A stretch of DNA of 64,000 nucleotides from NCBI RefSeq assembly GCF_900108185.1, contig NZ_FNVA01000001.1:1116001-1180000 (forward strand). The letters are read 5' to 3'. Under the pieces are notes generated by a model. That model made no database searches. It was not told where the DNA came from and was given only the letters and a program-made list of their open reading frames with translations. A program made the position numbers and the translations under genes. Shown piece after piece: positions 42,894 to 49,812 of the stretch. Positions within the stretch are counted from its first letter, which is position 1. Each line of letters starts with the position of its first letter. The DNA comes from Bryocella elongata. GTDB lineage: Bacteria; Acidobacteriota; Terriglobia; Terriglobales; Acidobacteriaceae.

Positions 42894-44405
42894 ATGGACA
42901 CCAACGCATTCGGCGTAGCAATCCTCGCGGCTGGCAAAGGCACTCGGCTCAAATCAAAGCGTCCCAAGGTACTGCATGAGATCGGCGGGCAGTCGCTGCT
43001 TCGCCATGTCATCGCAGCGGCGAAGAGCGTGGCTGCGCCTCAGGAGATCTTCTGCATCATCGGCCACGAGGCCGAGAAGGTGCGTGCGGCTGTCGCAGAC
43101 ACCGGGGTACGTTTCGTGCTCCAGACCGAGCAGCGCGGCACAGGACACGCCATGCAGGTGGTCAAGGAGGAGTTTGCACGGCTGGCCGCTGCGGGCGAGA
43201 AGCTTCCCGAGCACCTGATGGTGCTCTCCGGCGACGTGCCGCTGATCCGCCCCACGACCCTTGAGGCCCTCGCCAGCTTTCATCGCGGCGAGGACGCGGC
43301 GATGACCATCCTGACTGCCGAACCGCATGATCCCTTCGGCTACGGCCGGGTGATTCGCAAGGGCGGTCCCGGCTCCAGCTACGCTCGCGAGGGCCGCGAA
43401 GCTCCCTCGGCTCCGGGCATCGTCGAAGCCATCGTCGAGCAGAGGGACCTGAAGCCGGAGCAGCGCAGCGTGCGCGAGATCAACTCGGGCATCTACTGCT
43501 TTCGCACCTCGGCGCTGTTCAACTACCTGGATCGCCTGAGCACCAACAATGCCAACGGAGAGTACTACCTGACCGACGTGGCGGGGTTGATGGTCGCCGA
43601 AGGCCTGCGCGTCGTCGCTCTCAAGGCTGAGAGCGTGGATGAGGTGCTCGGCGCCAACACCATCGCCGAGATGATGCACCTGGACGCTGCCATGCGTCGT
43701 GCGATTGCTGGCAAGCTGATGGCGCAGGGTGTCACCATCTTCCGGCCAGATACCTGCGTCATCGACTCCGAGGTCGAGATCGGCGCGGATACGGTGATCG
43801 AGCCCTTCGTGCAGATCCTGGGCCTGACGAAGATCGGCCCGGACTGCCGCGTGCGCTCCTACTCCGTCATCAAGGACTCCGTGATCGGCGCTGGCACCCT
43901 CATCCGCAACGGCGTGCTCATGGAAGACGCCATCATTGGCGAGGCAGCGCTGATCGGCCCCTACGCCCACATCCGCCCAGGCAGCGATATCGGCGAGGCC
44001 GCCCACATCGGCAACTTCGTCGAGACCAAAAAGATGCAGCTGGGCAGGGGCTCCAAGGCCAACCACCTCAGCTATCTCGGCGACGCCGTCATCGGCTCAG
44101 GCGTGAACATCGGAGCGGGAGCCATTACCTGCAACTACGACGGCGTGCACAAGCACACGACGACCATCGGCGATGGCGTCTTCATCGGCTCCGACTCCAC
44201 GCTGGTCGCGCCGATGACAGTCGGCGACGGAGCGTACGTCGCGGCCGGTTCCTGCATCACAGACGATGTGCCCGCTGGCGCTCTGGCCCTTGGCCGCAGC
44301 CGTCAGGTGACCAAGGAAGGCTGGGCCACCGCAAAGAAAGCCGAACGCGATGCCGGGAAGGTCAGCGCCGACCCGGCCGCCGACGCGATCAAGGGCAAGG
44401 TCTAG
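42894..44405 (+). CDS. glmU: Bifunctional N-acetylglucosamine-1-phosphate uridyltransferase/glucosamine-1-phosphate acetyltransferase
   Basis: Makes UDP-GlcNAc for peptidoglycan and surface polysaccharides. The N-terminal nucleotidyltransferase has AILAAGKGTRLKSKRPK and EINSGIYCF; the C-terminal left-handed beta-helix has repeated hexads (IGEAALIGPYAHIRPGSDIG) and the acetyltransferase site NFVETKKMQLG...NHLSYLGDA..NIGAGAITCNYDG. ATG 42894 follows GGTGGG; ATG 42879 and 42882 are alternatives. 503 residues is slightly long owing to the C-terminal tail. The next gene follows after 30 bp. Confidence 0.93.
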   Translation: MDTNAFGVAILAAGKGTRLKSKRPKVLHEIGGQSLLRHVIAAAKSVAAPQEIFCIIGHEAEKVRAAVADTGVRFVLQTEQRGTGHAMQVVKEEFARLAAAGEKLPEHLMVLSGDVPLIRPTTLEALASFHRGEDAAMTILTAEPHDPFGYGRVIRKGGPGSSYAREGREAPSAPGIVEAIVEQRDLKPEQRSVREINSGIYCFRTSALFNYLDRLSTNNANGEYYLTDVAGLMVAEGLRVVALKAESVDEVLGANTIAEMMHLDAAMRRAIAGKLMAQGVTIFRPDTCVIDSEVEIGADTVIEPFVQILGLTKIGPDCRVRSYSVIKDSVIGAGTLIRNGVLMEDAIIGEAALIGPYAHIRPGSDIGEAAHIGNFVETKKMQLGRGSKANHLSYLGDAVIGSGVNIGAGAITCNYDGVHKHTTTIGDGVFIGSDSTLVAPMTVGDGAYVAAGSCITDDVPAGALALGRSRQVTKEGWATAKKAERDAGKVSADPAADAIKGKV

Positions 44406-44435
44406 GCCCGCTGCGGCAGCCCGACAGGAGGAACG

Positions 44436-44723
44436 ATGGAAGTTCTCAAGAAGCTGGACTCCGCCGAATTGGATGCCGCCATCACCCGGCTGCCGGGCTG
44501 GACCTTTGACGGAGGCGAACTGGTGCGTACGTGGAGCTTTCCCGACTTCGTTGCAGCCATGCTCTTCGTGAACCACGTAGCCGCCACCGCCGAAGCCGCA
44601 GGCCACCATCCGGACATCGACATCCGATACAACCGGGTCCGATTGGCCCTGGTGACGCACGATGCAGGCGGCATAACCTCTGTGGATGTGGATATGGCTG
44701 GGCACCTGAACCAGCTCGGCTGA
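44436..44723 (+). CDS. Pterin-4a-carbinolamine dehydratase
   Basis: Small cytoplasmic enzyme (95 residues) that dehydrates 4a-hydroxytetrahydrobiopterin or acts as an accessory pterin protein. The family motif is complete: GHHPDIDIRYNRVRLALVTHDAGG with the catalytic His-His and the distal His/Asp. AGGAGGA stands just ahead of ATG 44436. No phenylalanine hydroxylase lies nearby, so a molybdopterin- or folate-linked role is possible. Confidence 0.9.
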   Translation: MEVLKKLDSAELDAAITRLPGWTFDGGELVRTWSFPDFVAAMLFVNHVAATAEAAGHHPDIDIRYNRVRLALVTHDAGGITSVDVDMAGHLNQLG

Positions 44724-44787
44724 CCGTTTGTGGTGCAGACGGCTTTTGTGGCCCCAAGCCATCATCACTGTAATCAATGCCTTGCAG

Positions 44788-44822
44788 TACAAGGAAAGAA
44801 AAATACGCCTTCTACAAGGAAA
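44788..44822. repeat. Paired TACAAGGAAA direct repeats before the small-RNA promoter
   Basis: TACAAGGAAA occurs at 44788-44797 and 44813-44822, a 25-base spacing, immediately upstream of the -35 box at 44827. The position suggests an activator or repressor site. Confidence 0.35.
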
Positions 44823-44826
44823 CGTA

Positions 44827-44854
44827 TTGCAAGATTTCTCGAATATGGTATTGT
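44827..44854 (+). promoter_or_regulatory. Promoter of the candidate small RNA
   Basis: TTGCAA (44827-44832), 16-base spacer, TATTGT (44849-44854); transcription would start near A44861. Confidence 0.55.
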
Positions 44855-44860
44855 GTAAAC

Positions 44861-44995
44861 AGATCACGAGGGGTTGGGTGCTCACCTACTGAGTCCACCT
44901 CACAAGATCGAGACTTTTCGAGCGATACCGCTCGACACAAGTTGCGTCACTGGCCTCCCGCCATGGATAGGAAACTATCCATGGCGTCTTTTTTT
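44861..44995 (+). ncRNA. Candidate small non-coding RNA
   Basis: A transcription unit of about 135 nt with a sigma-70-like promoter and a strong intrinsic terminator and no gene inside. Hairpin 1 (44868-44901): GAGG/CCTC, TGG/CCA and CTCA/TGAG with bulges around a CCTAC loop. Hairpin 2 (44918-44935): TCGAGCG ATAC CGCTCGA. Hairpin 3 is the terminator. It does not match tmRNA, SRP RNA or RNase P by eye; 6S RNA cannot be excluded but the length is short and no end-to-end pairing is evident. Confidence 0.55.
44959..44995 (+). terminator. Strong intrinsic terminator of the candidate small RNA
   Basis: Perfect twelve-base stem CGCCATGGATAG / CTATCCATGGCG with a GAAA tetraloop and TCTTTTTTT tail, 66 bp before the next start codon. 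Confidence 0.93.
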
Positions 44996-45060
44996 GCCCG
45001 GGCCGGAAGGCGTCGCTGGAGCGTCTCCGCTTCCCTTCCGATTCGGATATCATCCTTGCC

Positions 45061-45495
45061 ATGAAGCGTGTGCTTGGATGTCTGGCCGCTGCCCTGTTGA
45101 CCGTCGGCGCGTATGCGCAGTTCGGTCCTGCCTCTGATGTTCCCGCCTACCATCCGGCCGCGCCCAGCGCAGCGATGCCGCCCCTGATGCACGGCACACA
45201 ACTTTCCGGCGAATACTTCACGCACGGCTACCAGGTGACGAGCTACAAGATGGCCGCCTCCGTGGAACGCGTTCTGTGGCAGGAGCCATGCTATTGCCGT
45301 TGCGACCGCGGCATGGGCCACAAGAGCCTCCACAGCTGCTTCGAAGTCACGCACGGCGCTGCCTGCTCGACCTGCATGAAGGAAGCGGCCTACACCTACC
45401 AGGAGACCAAGAAGGGCCGCTCCCCTGCGCAGATCCGCGACGCCATCGAGCGCGGCGAGTGGGAGCTGGTAGACCTCGACACGATCAAGATGTAA
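45061..45495 (+). CDS. Exported cysteine-rich PCYC-motif protein, probably metal-binding
   Basis: A 144-residue protein with a signal peptide (to about AYAQ, residue 20). The core is EPCYCRCDRGMGHKSLHSCF (residues 75-94) and CSTCM (102-106): cysteines 77, 79, 81, 93, 102 and 105 plus His87. It resembles the PCYCGC-motif family of unknown function found in Gram-positive bacteria, where a metal or haem role is suspected. The C-terminal part is helical and acidic. It is monocistronic after the small-RNA terminator. Copper or redox handling is an inference only. Confidence 0.75.
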   Translation: MKRVLGCLAAALLTVGAYAQFGPASDVPAYHPAAPSAAMPPLMHGTQLSGEYFTHGYQVTSYKMAASVERVLWQEPCYCRCDRGMGHKSLHSCFEVTHGAACSTCMKEAAYTYQETKKGRSPAQIRDAIERGEWELVDLDTIKM

Positions 45496-45496
45496 G

Positions 45497-45566
45497 GGGA
45501 GCCCTCTGCGTTGGCGCTGCGTTGTAGCACTTCGTGTTGGCGCTACGCGTTAGCGTGGCTCTCCCG
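45497..45566. repeat. REP-like stem-loop with two internal GTTGGCGCT repeats
   Basis: GGGGAGCC at the left and GGCTCTCCC at the right can pair. Between them GTTGGCGCTGCGTT (45510) and GTTGGCGCTACGCGTT (45536) stand as direct repeats 26 bases apart. This looks like a short mobile repeat; it may also end transcription of the PCYC gene. Confidence 0.4.
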
Positions 45567-45627
45567 ACGACGGCTTCAACGGGGCTGCCGTACCTGAAAA
45601 TGAACGACTGACAGCGGGGAACCATCC

Positions 45628-46047
45628 ATGTCCTGGGTCTTCTGGGCGTTTCTCTCGGCGATCTTCGCGGCCGCCACGGCGGTGCTGGCCAAGGTCGGAG
45701 TCGAAAAGATCGACTCCAACCTCGCCACGGCGATCCGCACCAGCGTGGTGGTTGTCTTCGCCTGGGGAATCGCGCTGGCCTTCGACGCGCACCATGGCAT
45801 CGGGCAGATCAGCCGCCGCGGTTGGATCTTCCTGGCGCTCAGCGGTCTTGGCACCGGCCTCAGCTGGCTCTGCTACTTCCGCGCACTCTCGCTGGGGCCC
45901 GTCTCGGGAGTTGCTCCGATAGACAAACTGAGCGTGGCGATCGTGATCCTGTGCGGTTGGATCTTCTTCGGCGAGGCGATGACGCCGGCCAAGCTCATCG
46001 GCGGCGGGCTGGTGACAGCCGGCGCCCTGGTCATCGCCTTCGCCTGA
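45628..46047 (+). CDS. Single-EamA-domain membrane transporter
   Basis: Inner-membrane protein of 139 residues with four or five helices and one EamA unit (WVFWAFLSAIFAAATAVLAKVGVEKIDSN at the start, APIDKLSVAIVILCGWIFFGEAMTPAKLIGGGLVTAGALVI at the end). Proteins with only one EamA unit must dimerise to form the ten-helix transporter. ATG 45628; the end is a clean family end, so it is a natural half-size protein, not a truncation. Substrate unknown. Confidence 0.87.
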   Translation: MSWVFWAFLSAIFAAATAVLAKVGVEKIDSNLATAIRTSVVVVFAWGIALAFDAHHGIGQISRRGWIFLALSGLGTGLSWLCYFRALSLGPVSGVAPIDKLSVAIVILCGWIFFGEAMTPAKLIGGGLVTAGALVIAFA

Positions 46048-46100
46048 GACTGTTTCCACCAAGCCCAGTGGCTGTGTAGGTGGGCCGCCATGGGCCGGAT

Positions 46101-46487
46101 TCAACGGATCGCAATGAGGTAGCTCGCCATCGCTGCGCCACAGACGGCGAGAAATACGGCGAGCCCGATGGCGACCACTGAAACGCGGCCTGGCTGCCAC
46201 GTTCCTTCGCGAAGCTCGCGAACCAGGCGGACATGGTTCACGGTCGCCAACAGGTCGACCACGACGCCAAGAACGACGAGGCAGACTCCGAGCACAAGCG
46301 ACATTCCCGAGCTTTGCGGTGCATGCGGCAGAGCGGTGGGTTGAATCTCGCGCAGAAACAGCCCAAAGCGAGCAACCGCAAAGCCGATGCCCATGAGGGC
46401 CAGGCCCGTCCTGAGCCATGCCAGAAAGGTGCGCTCGGCCGCGAAGTAAATGCGAGGATCCTGTTCCGGGGGGTTCGTGGTGTTCAC
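46101..46487 (-). CDS. DUF202 (YidH-like) small inner-membrane protein
   Basis: 128 residues with three helices. The N-terminal motif RIYFAAERTFLAWLRTGLALMGIGFAVARF is typical of DUF202. The function of the family is unknown; membrane homologues include YidH and part of the VTC complex fold. It is convergent with the EamA gene (53 bp apart) and divergent from ssrA, whose promoter region it shares. Confidence 0.85.
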   Translation of the reverse strand: MNTTNPPEQDPRIYFAAERTFLAWLRTGLALMGIGFAVARFGLFLREIQPTALPHAPQSSGMSLVLGVCLVVLGVVVDLLATVNHVRLVRELREGTWQPGRVSVVAIGLAVFLAVCGAAMASYLIAIR

Positions 46488-46565
46488 CTTCTCTTCTGTG
46501 GCGATATACTGTTTATAGTTCTTTGACAGTGCTTACAGCATTGTTGAAGCCAGTCCCACCAGAGT

Positions 46566-46919
46566 GGGGGCGTCACGGCTTCGACGGGATTGCTTGGGGC
46601 AAAGAGGCATGCCGGGGTGTGGACACCCGTAATCGCTCACAAAACTATAAGTGCCGAACCTCAATTCGCACTCGCAGCTTAATTAATTAAGTTGCCGGAG
46701 TCCCCAGCTTCGCCTACGGGCCGGGAGCCTCCGTCGCACAGTAGGCTGGCCCAAGGAGTTCCGTCTGGACGCCAAGGGCGAGATCAATCAGGCTGGTGGC
46801 CGGGGCATCTTTGCCCGTTCTAAGTACCGGCTACGAGACAAAAACGAACGCGGAAAAGCATGAATGCTCTTTGTCGTTGGTAGTTTCGGACGCGGGTTCG
46901 ACTCCCGCCGCCTCCACCA
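46566..46919 (+). ncRNA. ssrA: tmRNA
   Basis: A 354-nt transfer-messenger RNA. The 5' end GGGGGCGTCACGGCTTCGACGGGAT and the 3' end GGGTTCGACTCCC...CCTCCACCA form the tRNA-Ala-like domain; GGGGGCG pairs with CGCCTCC, with one G-U. The tag frame follows at 46635-46682. Several pseudoknot-forming GC-rich stretches fill 46690-46850. CCA is encoded. It rescues stalled ribosomes with SmpB. Confidence 0.95.
46635..46682 (+). CDS. tmRNA proteolysis-tag reading frame
   Basis: Reading from the GCT resume codon gives AHKTISAEPQFALAA and a TAA. The ALAA end is the usual degradation signal; the front (HKTISAEPQ) is unlike the common ANDENYALAA. The resume codon is inferred from frame and position; a later Ala codon cannot be formally excluded. 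Confidence 0.75.
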   Translation, partial: AHKTISAEPQFALAA

Positions 46920-47154
46920 TTTGCAAACAATATCCAACGAAAGACTCGCTGTGGCTGCCTCGGGGGACCGACACTACCGGAAGACTGTCTGGATCGTGTC
47001 TCCTTCCAAGGCGCCATTCTGTCGCTCGGCGCAGAAGATTGCACGTGACGGTGAGCGGGGCGACGACAAGTCAAACCCAACCCCGGGTTTGTCATCTCCG
47101 CGATCTCGGACCTGTGCCGTCAGCATCGCCGGGAACGGCTGTCATTTTTTCTCC
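46920..47154. other. Gene-free stretch after tmRNA
   Basis: No credible start, ribosome site or protein pattern on either strand. It is part of a decayed block that extends to 47776 at the tmRNA 3' end, a common landing place for islands. Confidence 0.4.
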
Positions 47155-47241
47155 ATGCGAGGGTTTGCGGCCCTGCTCGTCGTCTCATACCACTGGGCAT
47201 TTGGGCTGTCCTTGAACTCGCACAGGAATGCACATCTATAG
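47155..47241 (+). pseudogene. Fragment of an acyltransferase-3 (OafA/YrhL-like) gene
   Basis: Translation gives MRGFAALLVVSYHWAFGLS and then a short tail to a TAG. RGFAALLVV.YH is the hallmark first helix of the acyltransferase-3 family, which acetylates surface polysaccharides; a full gene has about 350 residues. Only about 20 codons remain. No continuation was found in the other frames downstream. This marks gene loss next to the exopolysaccharide locus. Confidence 0.6.
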
Positions 47242-47776
47242 GCGGTTGCAATCGCCTGGTTCTTTGTGACCGAGGTAGACCCAGGTAAGGGCGGATCGGC
47301 CGTCGCTGCGGCAGGCTCACGAGAGCCGACGAACGACTCTCAAGTCCCCCCAAAGAAAAACACTTCAGGGCGTTCGCTATCCTCATGGCAGCCGAACTTC
47401 AAGCTCGCAAGTGCATAACAGACGTTAGTGGTCGCGGACTGAAAGTTGCGCGATCTTCACGCCGCCGAGACTGTATCACCGCCGGTATCGTGGACCGATT
47501 TCGACTCCGCACCCACTAAGTAAGCCACAAGCCGCTACGTTGATGGAATATGAGTTGGCAAACGAAGCAATGGCCTGCCCCATCGGCGACTCCGATCAAA
47601 GGTCAGTGCCGCACCAATATGCCAAGTGCGAGTGCATGTTAAAATCAGCATCGACAGTCCCCACATATATTCATAGGCTCGCCAAGTTCGACGGCGCAGA
47701 ATATCCGAAGCACAACAGACCGCACCTGGTGCGTTGCCCCGGGATCGGATGGTAAACGGAAAGGAAAACACGCGGA
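47242..47776. other. Decayed or non-coding stretch
   Basis: About 530 bp without a supported gene. Two short frames (47381-47515 and 47540-47755) lack ribosome sites and family patterns. A TTCGACTCC at about 47499 echoes the tmRNA T-arm but the match is too short to be called an attachment site. The promoter of the next gene probably lies near the right end. Confidence 0.4.
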
Positions 47777-49423
47777 ATGGGATCCAAGCTTAAGCGTTGG
47801 CAACTGATTTCTCTCCTCGTCGTTTTTTTTCTCTTCCTGACAGGCCTTATCTTTCTCCATCACTTTGGCGAACGACTGCTCACGGATGCGTTCTACGGGC
47901 GAAGTATTCCTATCCTGAACCGAGTTGTCGCCCATCATCGCGCCTCAAGACCGTCCCTTCGCGATCTCGCGTTTTATCTCAGGGCTGTCCGGCGCCTAAC
48001 GTTGATCTGGGCACTCCTGGCGCTAGCCGCCGCGGTATTCATCTTGCTGTTGCCGTTGCGGCGCAACTTCTACCAGTTCCTCCTTACGCCCGACTCCGCT
48101 TTGAATCTCGCCTTGACGCGCATCGTAGCGTGCGCTGTCACACTTATCACGGCCTGTCACTATGCACCGATCCTGTTCCAGATGTCTCACACCCCCTTAT
48201 CTGTGAGATTGCCACCACCGGGACTCGGCTGGCTCTACCAGGTTGTTCCGTTCATCCCGATCACCGCAATTCTGGTGTCAGCACTCCTCATCGGGTCTTG
48301 CCTCCTCAGCATCGTTGGTGTTTTTTCGCGCCACGCTACCGCGATTGCGTGCGTTTCGGCGATTTGGGCTTATGGGGCTCTATTCTCGTTCAGCGTGGAA
48401 CGGCACATTCTGCATATACTGGCAGCGGCGCTCGCTGTTCTCGCCGCGAGCCCCTGTGCAGACGCTCTCGCCCTGGAGCTAAAGTGGCGCAAGCCGGCGC
48501 TCGACCCGTCCGTACGCCGCTCGCAGTACGGGCTCCCACTAAGAATTCTGTGGGTCGTGATCGGCCTATCCTACTTCTTTCCAGGTGCTTGGAAACTAGC
48601 CCAGGCTGGGCACGGATATGTCTTCGGGAATTACATGCGGACGATTCTGCTTACCACCGAGCCCGCATGGCTGCACCTAGTCGATTATCCGCTCCTGTGC
48701 CGCCTTATGGGGCTTGGCGCCATTGCCTGGGAGTTGGGTTTTATCGTCGCCATCTTCAGCAAACGTCTGCGAGTGTTAGCGGCCATCTTTGGCATCGTCT
48801 TCCATCTGATCGTCTTCGGGCTCATGAAAATTCCCTTCTTCCCGCTGATGGCCATGTACGTTTGCCTCATCGATTGGGATGAGTTCATCCATCGGAACAA
48901 ATCCAGAATCTGCGCACCTGCGATCCTGGAGCAGAATATTTGGACCAGCCCGGAAATTCGATCGACATGGGTAGTCGGGGTGGTGTTTATCTTGGGTTAC
49001 GCTCTTACTGGAGCGGCAGGTTTCCAGACATTTCCGATCAGTTGCTATCCCACGTTTTCCTGGGGCTATGAGACAACCAAGCAGGTTGATACAGCGTTCT
49101 ACCTGGTGGATGACAGGGGGCGCCTCACGCCAAGGCCCGACGGCAAGCTCCGCGCGATATTCTCCGACTACTACTGGGACAATATGCAGAAGCACATATC
49201 CTCGGACTTGGAGTTGGACCCGTCATCGCGGTGGGCCAATGCGATGCTTGCCTATTGGAACAAAGTTGAGCCCCTTCCCGCCGGAACCAGCGAGACGGAG
49301 GTAGTACACCTCATTAAAGAGCTTGATCCCAAGCCTGGTGAAACGCCTTTGATTGAAACGGACGTCGTGTGCCATTGGACGAACGGGCAAGGGTGCGTGC
49401 AACACGACGTCGGTACAAACTGA
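47777..49423 (+). CDS. HTTM-domain (vitamin-K carboxylase-like) polytopic membrane protein
   Basis: A 548-residue membrane protein with about ten helices. A short N-terminal helix is followed by a polar loop; the region about 110-380 has the HTTM pattern (LNLALTRIVACAVTLI, GLSYFFPGAWKLAQAG, WELGFIVAIFSKRLRVLAAIFGIVFHLIVFGLMKIPFFPLMAMYVCLIDWDEF). The C-terminal 120 residues are soluble and probably periplasmic. HTTM proteins share the fold of gamma-glutamyl carboxylase but their bacterial reactions are largely unknown. It lies at the left edge of the exopolysaccharide locus on the opposite strand. ATG 47777 is the only good start. Confidence 0.65.
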   Translation: MGSKLKRWQLISLLVVFFLFLTGLIFLHHFGERLLTDAFYGRSIPILNRVVAHHRASRPSLRDLAFYLRAVRRLTLIWALLALAAAVFILLLPLRRNFYQFLLTPDSALNLALTRIVACAVTLITACHYAPILFQMSHTPLSVRLPPPGLGWLYQVVPFIPITAILVSALLIGSCLLSIVGVFSRHATAIACVSAIWAYGALFSFSVERHILHILAAALAVLAASPCADALALELKWRKPALDPSVRRSQYGLPLRILWVVIGLSYFFPGAWKLAQAGHGYVFGNYMRTILLTTEPAWLHLVDYPLLCRLMGLGAIAWELGFIVAIFSKRLRVLAAIFGIVFHLIVFGLMKIPFFPLMAMYVCLIDWDEFIHRNKSRICAPAILEQNIWTSPEIRSTWVVGVVFILGYALTGAAGFQTFPISCYPTFSWGYETTKQVDTAFYLVDDRGRLTPRPDGKLRAIFSDYYWDNMQKHISSDLELDPSSRWANAMLAYWNKVEPLPAGTSETEVVHLIKELDPKPGETPLIETDVVCHWTNGQGCVQHDVGTN

Positions 49424-49754
49424 TTTCCGTTACACCCGGAGAAGAAACGAGATGCAGGGTCACGCAACTACCCGCTCTGCACCCCGTGACCTTGACGGGC
49501 CCTTCGCAGCCACCAGGATTGGCAATGGCTGGACCGATGGATATCGTTGATCCTTGCTCTGCAGCCGCATGCCATTCACGTCCATGCATCTATGCCTTGA
49601 TTACTGGCGTGCTTGGCCAAGACGATGTGGGCGATCCATCTCCGCCCGTGCTTTGGGAGCCCCACCCAGCACTTCTTAAGCCACTTCGCAGGACGAGTTT
49701 AATGCACAATCTACGTCGTTGCGCGCCGAGATCTAGAGTCACAAGCTCTGCGAA
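49424..49754. other. Intergenic stretch without a gene
   Basis: Between the convergent HTTM gene and the wza/wzc operon. Holds an inverted pair GGTCACG / CGTGACC (about 49458-49490) that may end HTTM transcription; otherwise nothing recognisable. Confidence 0.4.
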
Positions 49755-49785
49755 AAAAGGCGTCCCTCTTCTAAGGAGGGACGCC
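49755..49785 (-). terminator. Terminator of the wzc-wza operon
   Basis: Ten-base stem GGCGTCCCTC / GAGGGACGCC with a seven-base loop; on the minus strand followed by TTTTTT. It lies 28 bp past the wza stop. Confidence 0.92.
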
Positions 49786-49812
49786 TGCAACTCCAGTTCC
49801 TCGACCCGCGCG

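Noticed and set aside
44861-44995. Assignment of the small RNA as 6S RNA or SRP RNA
   Set aside because: No GGAAGGAAGCA-like SRP loop and no long end-to-end stem with central bubble as in 6S; kept as an unassigned RNA.
47499-47520. Possible attachment-site duplicate of the tmRNA 3' end
   Set aside because: Only TTCGACTCC matches without gaps; nine bases are not enough and no integrase gene lies between.
47540-47755. 71-residue frame upstream of the HTTM gene
   Set aside because: No family pattern and no ribosome site; lies in the decayed block.
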